Assembly (NCBI GenBank): GCA_964247055.1 | Contig: OZ176051.1 | Span: 13,082,001 to 13,146,000, forward strand | DNA from: Paragordius varius | Taxonomy: Eukaryota; Nematomorpha | Direction of reading: 5' to 3' | Length of the DNA: 64,000 nt | Shown: positions 26,639-33,400 of the stretch, piece by piece | Numbering within the stretch: the stretch's first letter is position 1 | How the letters are laid out: the number at the start of each line of letters is the position of its first letter | The notes under the pieces: generated by a model | The model's database searches: none | Told to the model about the DNA's origin: nothing | The model's input: the letters and a program-made list of their open reading frames with translations, nothing else | Made by a program: the position numbers and the translations under genes

Positions 26639-27037
26639 GTTAAATTCAATATCATGACACCCCCGGGAACTAAATCATCTACCATTTATATAGCCGATCT
26701 AACTAGTAAAAAGATCAAATACATTGAATCAGCCGATTATCCAAACGTAATTTTTTGAGAAATATAAATGAAAATTTAATTATTATATCAATCCATAAAA
26801 AATTATTCCATCTTGTTGTAAATTTATATATTATTTGTTAAATCTGTTTTACAGATAACCGTATCACAAAGTCGAGCTGGAGTAAGCATGAATTATATGA
26901 CAAACAGTGGAGAAGAGAAATTTGCTTATTTCAAGAACTTTGTCATTACTCAAGTTGATGTTCCATCCACACCTGAAAACAAGGAAATCTTTGATGAAGC
27001 TTACCTAGTCGTATCCAAGCCAATTAAGGATTGTTAA
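1..27037 (+). CDS. Giant modular mucin-like secreted protein, 3' part (multi-exon)
   Basis: About 40 exons join in one frame to a stop at 27035-27037; the 5' end lies left of the window. Each repeat unit has exons A (82 nt), B (about 175), C (114-123) and D (157-166), then in early units a 15-nt microexon and a huge exon E of TTPSGX hexapeptides. Splice phases are the same in every unit: A begins in phase 1, A/B is phase 2, B/C and C/D are phase 0, D ends in phase 1. The A-D module has six cysteines in most copies (ICELV, GCTSPSC, ICSLF, DCLYP, final DC). The chain ends in KPIKDC with no membrane segment, so secretion or matrix attachment is inferred. The Thr/Ser/Pro-rich stalks suggest heavy O-glycosylation. 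I do not recognise the module; spore-wall or surface-coat use is a guess. The exon chain is strongly supported by conserved phase; function is unknown. Confidence 0.85.
295..309 (+). CDS. 15-nt microexon of the giant gene
   Basis: It adds exactly five codons across phase 1 junctions and encodes Thr-rich NVTTT. Exact copies lie at 3889-3903, 7702-7716 and 10903-10917, and a diverged one at 17954-17968 (DISTT). Each is preceded by TACAG or AATAG and followed by GTATTT. Conservation of length, phase and position over five modules supports it as real. Confidence 0.75.
338..3097 (+). CDS. Mucin-like repeat exon E1 (TTPSGX)n
   Basis: A single 2,760-nt exon. It begins VVTPTTTGSPFNTTT and then carries about 149 tandem TTPSGX hexapeptides, where X is mostly Q, A, E or V and rarely L or D. 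It ends TTCPP before a 29-nt intron (3098-3126). The DNA period is 18 bp, with codon variants mixed in higher-order patterns; one block starting near 1238 recurs at 1598, 360 bp (20 units) later. The GC content is visibly higher than in the surrounding DNA. There are almost no charged residues except Glu, and Thr, Ser and Pro dominate, as in O-glycosylated stalks. It lacks one ACA codon near its start compared with the later copies. Length changes keep the frame. Confidence 0.85.
338..3097 (+). repeat. 18-bp coding minisatellite, array 1
   Basis: The consensus unit is ACAACTCCATCAGGTCAA with third-position variation (CCATCT, CCTTCA, CCATCC). It is translated throughout. A higher-order 360-bp duplication starts at 1238/1598. 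Because 18 is a multiple of 3 and the units contain few stop triplets, a second forward frame also stays open in blocks; that frame is not a gene. Confidence 0.9.
3098..3126 (+). other. Representative ultra-short intron (29 nt)
   Basis: The intron reads GTATTAAAA...ATTTTAG, all A/T between the GT and AG. Removing it joins TTCPP to TIDICELV in frame; retaining it gives a stop a few codons later. Equivalent 24-29-nt introns sit at 23-50, 310-337, 3209-3237, 3617-3644, 3904-3931, 6911-6939, 7022-7050, 7430-7457, 7717-7744, 10112-10140, 10223-10251, 10631-10658, 10918-10945, 13256-13284, 13367-13395, 17717-17740 and 17969-17992. Confidence 0.85.
3127..3931 (+). CDS. Module 1 (exons A-D plus microexon)
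   Basis: Exons: A 3127-3208, B 3238-3412, C 3494-3616, D 3645-3801, microexon 3889-3903; exon E2 starts at 3932. The introns are 29, 81, 28, 87 and 28 nt, and the A/B intron (3209-3237) is one of the 29-nt ones. The product contains ICELVTENGNYSL, GCTSPSC, DDIYLERDGDKIIWPID, a B-exon end LTFIADSN, SLFIEKDIYSDC and LNIVLIDC. The six cysteines sit in exons A (three), C (two) and D (one), consistent with a disulphide-bonded extracellular fold. I match it to no known family. All junctions have GT/AG and the phase pattern 1-2-0-0-1. Confidence 0.82.
3932..6910 (+). CDS. Mucin-like repeat exon E2 (TTPSGX)n
   Basis: At 2,979 nt this is the longest stalk exon in the window, with about 161 hexapeptides. 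It is exactly 612 nt (34 units) longer than E3. The extra length is an internal tandem duplication: the block at 5195-5398 recurs at 5807-6010, 612 bp later. It shares rare variants with E3 (GESTPSSV near its end), so the two are recent sister copies. It ends TTCPP at a 29-nt intron (6911-6939). Confidence 0.85.
6940..7744 (+). CDS. Module 2 (exons A-D plus microexon)
   Basis: Exons: A 6940-7021, B 7051-7225, C 7307-7429, D 7458-7614, microexon 7702-7716. It is nearly identical to module 1 in both exons and introns. Differences include GAT-AAG instead of GAT-GAG near the end of exon C and GTTTAC instead of GTTAAC in the 28-nt C/D intron. The same TTTAC variant occurs in module 3, so modules 2 and 3 are each other's closest relatives. 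The first codons of the next exon read VVMPTTTG instead of VVTPTTTG. Confidence 0.82.
7745..10111 (+). CDS. Mucin-like repeat exon E3 (TTPSGX)n
   Basis: 2,367 nt with about 127 hexapeptides, ending TTCPP at a 29-nt intron (10112-10140). It matches E2 apart from the latter's 612-bp internal duplication and a few substitutions. Its length relation to E1 (22 units more in E1, minus one codon) shows that change occurs by whole 18-bp units. Confidence 0.85.
10141..10945 (+). CDS. Module 3 (exons A-D plus microexon)
   Basis: Exons: A 10141-10222, B 10252-10426, C 10508-10630, D 10659-10815, microexon 10903-10917. Intron lengths are identical to modules 1 and 2 (29, 81, 28, 87, 28 nt). The near-identity of non-coding introns shows either very recent duplication or continuing gene conversion. 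Confidence 0.82.
10946..13255 (+). CDS. Mucin-like repeat exon E4 (TTPSGX)n
   Basis: 2,310 nt with about 124 hexapeptides. It carries a 486-bp (27-unit) internal duplication; the block at 11846-12049 recurs at 12332-12535. It also contains an irregular 15-nt unit near 11686, where the X residue is missing (TTPSG-TTPSGQ), and one TTPPAQ unit. Both keep the reading frame. It ends TTCPP at 13255. Confidence 0.85.
13285..17992 (+). CDS. Module 4 (exons A-D plus microexon), chimeric and split by a 4-kb intron
   Basis: Exons: A 13285-13366, B 13396-13558, C 17603-17716, D 17741-17897, microexon 17954-17968 (phase equivalent, reading DISTT). Up to about 13440 the sequence matches modules 1-3; after that exon B diverges (QIIVDNSDDEHSHFYETL). 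A 4,044-nt intron then separates B from C. The C/D intron (17717-17740) and the intron after the microexon (17969-17992) are only 24 nt. All six cysteines and all phases are kept. Exon B is therefore a hybrid of the young tandem family and an older module. Confidence 0.8.
13559..17602 (+). other. 4-kb intron of module 4
   Basis: I see no coding exon that continues the frame here; this is AT-rich DNA. It holds a foldback element (about 16947-17497) and, near 15690-15735, short repeated TGACC/GGTCA motifs around GTCATG. Donor GTAATT follows IADSD and the acceptor is ATACAG before LILTPN. Confidence 0.7.
16947..17497. mobile_element. Foldback/MITE-like element with GGTCCTTGAACACTTC arrays
   Basis: The left side has three to four tandem copies of an approximately 20-bp motif (AAGTTGGTCCTTGAACAC). 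The right side has inverted copies (CAACTTGAAGTGTT, GTGTTCAAGGA). The right tip ends AAATGGTAT and the left begins ATATCATTT. The interior is non-coding. A second copy lies at 55085-55558. Confidence 0.6.
17993..19138 (+). CDS. Mucin-like repeat exon E5 (TTPSGX)n, short version
   Basis: 1,146 nt: start VITPTTTGSHFNTTT, about 59 hexapeptides, end TTCPLG. It is more irregular than E1-E4, with shortened units (TTPSETTPSG, SATTSSGA). It is the last stalk exon of the gene. The intron that follows (19139-19862) is 724 nt, not 29. Confidence 0.82.
19139..19862 (+). other. Intron with MITE
   Basis: Intron between E5 and module 5. It contains the 180-bp palindromic MITE at 19452-19631; the rest is AT-rich with nothing recognisable. 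Confidence 0.65.
19452..19631. mobile_element. Palindromic MITE flanked by TA, copy 1
   Basis: Near-perfect inverted repeat: the left end is CAGTATGAGTAAGTATACAT and the right end reads the complement (...CTCAGACTG). The whole 180 bp folds back, and a TA dinucleotide is present on both sides, as for Tc1/mariner-type insertions. No coding capacity. A second copy sits at 63266-63451. Confidence 0.7.
19863..24820 (+). CDS. Module 5 and Thr-rich linker exons
   Basis: Exons: A 19863-19944 (IPICDLVTESGLYNLSD, CTSPSC), B 20053-20230 (EIYLERTKNAVIWP, ending FEADSN), C 20937-21050 (FCTLF, FSDCFHGKDVENM), D 21151-21316 (LNIVIANCE). Three small exons replace the mucin exon: 24319-24369 (ETTTTTSISTLPS), 24569-24670 (Thr-rich, includes GETTTEPTTPYTS) and 24782-24820 (RVTVIDCPDEDNT). 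All join in phase 1. The introns are long here (706 nt before C, 3,002 nt after D). All six module cysteines are kept, so this is a functional but diverged copy. Confidence 0.75.
20243..20282. repeat. (TA)n microsatellite
   Basis: Pure and near-pure TA repeats just after a splice donor, inside the module 5 B/C intron. Confidence 0.85.
21105..21134. repeat. (TAA)n microsatellite
   Basis: About ten tandem AAT/TAA triplets in the intron between exons C and D of module 5. Confidence 0.85.
21317..24318 (+). other. 3-kb intron of module 5
   Basis: The intron runs from donor GTATGA after IANCE to acceptor TTTTTAG before ETTTTT. It holds the long foldback element at 21826-22876. The remainder (22877-24318) is AT-rich and I see nothing coding in it. 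Confidence 0.65.
21826..22876. mobile_element. Long foldback element with GACTGGGAAAA arrays
   Basis: The left end (21826-21965) has tandem copies of TTTCCCAGTCAATC; the right end (22735-22876) has inverted copies (GACTGGGAAAATGTTTCGAT). Inside these, arms of about 200 bp (21965-22170 and 22500-22735) are inverted relatives of each other. The tip is ATCATTTCCC / GGGAAAATGAT. A smaller stretch flanked by ATACCATTTTC and GAAAATGGTAT (about 22240-22449) lies in the middle and may be a nested element. No ORF. Confidence 0.65.
24899..26069 (+). CDS. Module 6 (diverged) and short linker
   Basis: Exons: A 24899-24989 (AICFVVESAGLYDIRQ), B 25103-25286 (VQWTVDGDKIFQASD, ending KARSD), C 25369-25491 (NKFCGLHFGSAGLASRCYD), D 25712-25889 (HKLDIILQNCTD), linker 26004-26069 (QCLDETVWSNYTLPD). 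Phases are unchanged, but the CTSPSC motif of exon A is gone and the module is strongly diverged. N-glycosylation sequons are visible (QNCT, SNYT). Confidence 0.72.
26154..27037 (+). CDS. Module 7, C-terminal module and stop
   Basis: Exons: A 26154-26247 (CMCELVQEPGVYNILNL), B 26360-26531 (ALKLIANFNPVEENG, ending SVNAD), C 26639-26746 (TPPGTKSSTIYIADL), D 26855-27037 (ITVSQSRAGVSMNYM to KPIKDC, TAA). The exon C cysteines are missing. There is no transmembrane segment or GPI-type hydrophobic tail, so a free C-terminus of a secreted protein is likely. A long TA tract fills the intron just before exon C. Confidence 0.72.
26592..26632. repeat. (TA)n microsatellite
   Basis: About 20 TA units in the module 7 intron directly upstream of the exon C acceptor; it takes the place of a normal polypyrimidine tract. 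Confidence 0.85.
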
Positions 27038-30000
27038 ATTATGATGGAACTCTATTATAATTAATTATAATATAAAAAAAGGTGTTGGTTATTTTGTTAA
27101 AATTAGTATTATTATTATTATTAATATTATGGGAAACAAGCAGTATTTAATCATCAAATATATATTGTGTTGTTCCACAATCGATATGAAAAATTTTGGG
27201 AAGAAATGTGAAATTATATATATAATGCATTATAATCACAATTAATTAATAATTTATTTATGATTTCGTTCAGATATCATCTGACATAATTAATTAGTAA
27301 TTTATTAACTATTTTAATTTTTATAAATCATTCACACCCAATCATATTTATTTATTCCCTATTTGTTTTTTCCTAACAAATTGGAAAAAAATTAATAATT
27401 ATAAGTAATTTAATTAATAAATGGGAAATGCAGCCGAATTAGATTAATTTTATATTTTAATGCTCTTCTATATAACAGCTATTCAGCTCTAGATAAACTG
27501 ATCTATATATTTATAAAAATGGAAAATGCTGGCTTTGTGAACTCTTTCCTGAAAACCGATACATCCATTCAAATCCAAATATCGAAAATATATTATTAAT
27601 GAATGCCCCGTCAATAGCTTCGCCCCTTTTTTGAAATAGGCCCCCAGTTCGGGCGCACCCGTGTAAAAAAATGGGTTTATTTTGAGAACACAATCCACAA
27701 AAATCGAGTCTTTGAGACCATTCTGTGGAGACCGTGTTGGACCATTCAATTTCAAATATGATTTTTGTTTACTTATTTTCGATTGCCTCGAACATAGTCG
27801 ACTCGCTTTTTTAATTTAGGCCCTCTTTTTACCCGCTCCCCCCGTAAAATGCTATTTTTTCAAAAAAAGTCCACAAAAAAATTTTTTGAATCTATTTTTC
27901 CCCAAGACAATGAATTAATGCGAATCACATTTAAAATTCTTATGAGATCCTATCTATTAAATAATGTTTCAAAATAATCTACATATGTGGATCATTTTAT
28001 TGTCACTTTTTTCAAATAGCCCCCCCAGAGGTCCGAAGGACTTCCTCGGGCTGCGTAGCAGCACGAGATTTACGCAAGTTGTATATAAATACGAAATTTA
28101 AATCTATGCCCCTATGCTTGGTAATATTATCCGCTCATTTCGCGCATACGGCTGCTTTCTTTGATAATCTCCTTTGAATATAACTAACATTGTAAGTTAA
28201 TATTACCAAAATATTCCTATATATTGCCATATTTACCACTATATTCTCACCAACTCTTCTAACTTTTTTAAATCAAGATATGTCAAAATTTACAAAAGTT
28301 AAATTAGTGAAATAAGTATAATGGACAATATCCCCTCGATTAAAATAGTTTATGTTTATCCAGGTAGGTAATAAAAATACACATACACATAATATATACC
28401 CTAGCATCAAACAGGCGGTACCTTTCTCTATATAAAAAACGAACTTTTTAATACTTAATACTTTCAAGAGTTTATTTAGCCTTTTCTAGAAAATATGTAA
28501 TAATAATTGCGTACATTTTGATGATGCCCTTCAGCCAAATCATAAGTTTATATTGTTGAGAAAAAGACATGTTTTTTTCCAAATATTTCCTCATAGTAAT
28601 ACATTATAAATATATTATAAGCTTAAAATATTTCATTTTTTAAAATTTGGTTGTTTCTTATTATTTTTCATGTAACAAGTATACAAACATTTTTTTAAAC
28701 CCATATTAGTTAAGCTTATTTTTATCTCTTTGTGTCGCGCGTATACAGTAATGGAAATTGTGATTAAATATTTTATGGCTTAAAATACAATTTACTGAAA
28801 AAATCACCATGCAATATACACAAATTATTAATAAAAACCATTATAATTTTTTTGCTCACAGTTTTTTAAATACGATATTTCCAACCAATTTTTTAAACAT
28901 ATTATCAGTCACGTATGTATTCCTTCTTTTCAAAGCAGGTATTATATTTTTATTTTTAAATTTTCCCATTTAGCGTTATAACCAGCCCTTAAATAGCCGA
29001 ATTTCAGAGCAGTTATTGGATTTTGGATTAAATATAAATTTTACTCAGTAAATTGAGTGGTATTCATCAATATTTAAAATATATGCAATAAATATTTGAT
29101 CATCTTTATCACATGGAAAAATAATTTTTAAGGCAAGTGTTGATATTTTTTTCAAGTAAATTATAAAACACCGCCTAAAATTATTAAAATTTAAAGGCAT
29201 TTTCGCTCGTAATAAATTAATTTAAAAATATGAACCATTTAGCCATGGTGCATTATTTAATTTTATAAAAAAATGTAAAATTCAAAATTCTGATTTCTTA
29301 CTTTTTTACCGTCATTAAGTCTTTTTTTTCGTTAACACAACAAGCGAATGCATATAATGGTTAATAAATGTAAAAATTAGGCTTCCCATCATTTGGCAAT
29401 GTATTTTGATAATTATCATTTGAAAATCAGGAGTTTTCAATTAGGTTTCTAGATATTCCGATTTCGGTTAGGAATCGATTAACTATTATAATAGAAATTT
29501 TACTTATAAAGGTAATTGTTTCATCATTATATATTAACCATAATTACGTTAAGAATTTACAAAGCCCTACTTCAAATTCTATAAAAATGGTGTGAACCAC
29601 AAACCATTGCCTTATCAGTTATATTGCCGCAAAGTTTGAATGTACACAGTGAAAATTATATTTCAGGAAATATAAAAAAAATATATTTTGTAGACAGCCC
29701 TATTTTTTGAAACCTGATTTTGTACTTATATTATTAATTGCTATTGTGGAATAAATTAAGAGTGTAGCTTAATACACATTCAGAAACGATAAGGATATTA
29801 AAATATTAGACTTCCTATTATAACTGTCTTTTCTAAAATAATTTTTTTCAGGATTTGACTATAAAATTTCATTTTTTTGACCAAATTTAATTTTATCAAA
29901 CTCATTTTCGATTAAAAATATTTTTTTATCAACTGCTTTTTTAAGTTTATCAGTTCCTTGGATCCTAACTTATTTGATTATTCTGATTTTCCATATTTTT

Positions 30001-30441
30001 ACAGATTCATCCATTTCAATAATTTAAATGTTACTAAACATTAAAATTCAGTAATTATGAAAAGTTTGGGTTTGACAAAAAATATTAAATTGATTCGAAA
30101 AATATTAAGTTCAAAATTGTGTTGAGTATAAAATTTATATTTATATATATTGGCTTTACATCAATTTTAGCATAAGAAATATTTCGCGTCCTTGTCATTT
30201 AAAATTAGATCATATTGAGTTCCTCCAGATTGATATAATTATTTAATTATCATTTGTTTATATATTTGTTAAAATTAGTTTATGGATCGTAGTGGGATAG
30301 TATTTTATTACAATCATATAATATTTAAAAAATATAAATTACATTTATGCAAGCGTAAAAATCTCTATTCGTGAAATGTTTTTTTATTACATACCATTTA
30401 ATTTAATAATCATATTTTAAAAATTTGTAAAAAAATTAAAG
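27038..30441. other. Intergenic / unresolved 5' region of the Ig-ZP gene
   Basis: 3' flank of the giant gene, followed by AT-rich DNA. First exons and a promoter of the Ig-ZP gene are expected here or in unseen introns, but I could not place them. The only distinctive content is a C/G-richer stretch at 27612-28075. No convincing ORF on either strand. Confidence 0.55.
27612..28075. other. GC-rich island with compact hairpins
   Basis: Stretches such as GGCCCCCAGTTCGGGCGCACC stand out from the AT-rich surroundings; part of the segment (27640-27700 against 27825-27885) looks like a loose duplication. At its right end two short perfect hairpins follow each other: GTCC-GAA-GGAC (28031-28041) and GCTGC-GTA-GCAGC (28050-28062). 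No ORF or known RNA family is recognised. Confidence 0.45.
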
Positions 30442-33400
30442 ATCCCACTTATCAACATGATGAGCTCCCAATTCTCAATATACAAGCGGCAGCTGCAGTA
30501 AGACAAAGATTAGGTCACGATTACCAAACGCAACAGGAAATTTTTCAATGGAATCGGAAATTCTTTATTCGTGAACCCAGAGATGTTACAGTTAATGAGG
30601 GATCGCCCATTTTCTTGTTATGTTCCTTAAGTCGGGTACAATTAGATGCTTTGTCATTAGAATTGAAGGATTTTGATAGCCAGAATTATGAGCTGCACTG
30701 GTATAAGGATGGTGAACAGATCTTACCCAACAAAAGGTAGTATATCTTTTTACTAAATGAAATTTTTTAACACACTTAAAGGTGTAAAGTAGCCATTAAA
30801 TACACAGCGTTATTCGCACGATCACAACCCTAAATATTATTTATTTCTTTTTAACTATAAATTCATTACTTCCACATATTAATTATGACATGGGTTGAGA
30901 TTTTACAAAAAACCAATTTCGCTTTTAAATAAAGAACATAATACTATTAACAGGTATATTACGTACCATAATGGGATAGAAACCAATAAAATTGCCAAAT
31001 TTTAATTTATAAATTTAATTCATGACTATCATAATTATTTTTAGGTTTAACCCATAACGTTATATTTTTTCCCAATTTAGGATATATTTAACGGTTACAG
31101 TCACGGACATAAAGCATTAAACACATTATAACCAGTTATTCCCAACATACATAACTATATAAAATCCATATTTTGTGCCACATAATTATCTTTTGTCTCT
31201 ATCGAAACGACCACCGTCCTAATCAATAATACTATTTATAGATAATTACACTAAATTTCGCAACCTAACATGTCCTTAAACATTACTTAACAACTAAAAC
31301 GTTTTTTTCCAATTTGCGCTATAGCTCTATATAAAACAAGATCCTTTGACTGACTATAAATTTCATGAGATAGCTTATGACCAGAGTATACATTCGCCGC
31401 AAAATTTTTATTTGTTGACGACTTAGCTTTTGAAATATCGAGAGAAATTACATAATTGGGCAAAAAGTGAAAATTGAGAATAATTAAAGGAATAATGATA
31501 GAACTTACGAATTATTATGTTTTATTATCCTAGCAGATATTTGCATATATAAATAACCTATCATATAGTTAAAGTTTTTATAAATATTCAGAACGGAAAA
31601 TAGCTTTTAACCTACTTAGAACAAATTTTTTATGAAACTATATTAAAATTTTAATTTTTTATTAACTTAACTCACTATTAAAATCTTAACATTCATATTT
31701 TATTCAGTAAAAAACAATGCAAAAAAGCTAAAAAAATATTGTTTTAAATTTTTCATTTATTTGTCACCTGGTTTATTGGAGTATAAATAATTTACTATTT
31801 AATTTTGGGATCGTTTATAAGCGGTAATTACAAATATAAATTAGAAATAGAATTCACAAATAGTGGAATATCAACCAAAAATTAGTACAAATCCCAAAAA
31901 TATTAATTTGTGTTAAAACAAATCTATTACAGGAAACGGATTCTTGGTTGATATTTCATTAATTATATTATATCAGTGATACTCAAACCGCGGCCCGGGC
32001 CGCATGCGGCCCCAACAGTGCTTTAAAATTGCCCTATGACCAAATTAATGTTATTTTTTATCGATGAATTTTTAAAATAGACATAAACGAATTTCGCCTA
32101 TTTGAATTTTAATTTATTTGCTTTAGATTTTATTTTGGTATATTTTTTTAACCAATTTGAAATGTAGAAAAATTTCCTAAATTAAAATGATTATAAAATT
32201 TTGGCACACGTTGTTTCTGCTGTATTTTCTTTTCTATTGAATTTGGAATTCCTTTTTTGTATTTAAGCAGCCTTTAACCCAAACTTGCATATACATATTC
32301 TTTTCAATGCTATACTGCAATTTTTCATAACTCATTCTATAATATTTTTCAAGTCAACTTCATTAAATGTCGACCTGTTTTTTTAAGCATAATTAAAATT
32401 ATATTCCTAATTTTAAAAAAAAAACACATGACATCTAATGCTAAAAATGTAAATTTTCCGATGAAAATCGCACCTTAAAAAAGAATGGAAAGAAAAATTC
32501 CTTGTCGTTTTAAAAAACAGATAATTTACAATCCATCATTTTCATAAAATACCAGAAAATCATGACAAAAGAAACGAAAAGATATAGCTAACCACATCCG
32601 TGACAGAGTATTCAACCACCGTATTCAAAAACCCTCAAAGATATCCACAGTTGATGATTTCATTTGTACACCGTTGTGAGATGGCTAGTCTTAGCAAAAT
32701 ATTAATAGACTTTTTGTTTTAAGACATGAAATTCTATTATTTATAAATGATAACAGAAAGTTTGACGAGGAAAAATAGTGACAAATTGAGTGTTTTATTA
32801 GCCTACCTTTGCGACATTATTTATAAAATTATTATTTTTAATACAAGTCTTCAAGGAAGCAAAATGACCCAGTTTGGTGATCAGATATTTGCTTTTGAAG
32901 AAAAATTAAATATATAAACAAGATTTTATAAATAAAACACTCCTATATTTTCAAACACTTAAATCGATTTATAAAGAAAATATGGAATTTACCGATTAAT
33001 TTAATAATAGACAATCATCTAACATTTTAATGAAAAGAAATTCAGATTTCAAGATTTAAGAAATATTAAAATTGGTTAAAACTCGTTGAAAATCCATGGC
33101 ATATGGATATCCAATATTAAGAAATGGAGCATTTCGGTTTTGATCAGGCGCATGTCATTAAAGAATTCGTAGATTTAAAAAATTATTCTAATTTAGAGGC
33201 TATATTCAGGAGAATCGTAGAAAAGAAAGATATGTAGAGTTTTGGCAAGATGCCAAATAAATATGAAAATATAAAAAAATGTGCTCTAGTTATTAACTGT
33301 TTTTCCCTCAACTTACACGTGTGAGACGGCATATTCAAAAATGTAGTATGCCAACAATACATACAGAAATCGCTGAACCGATGATCATATGGACGAGGTA

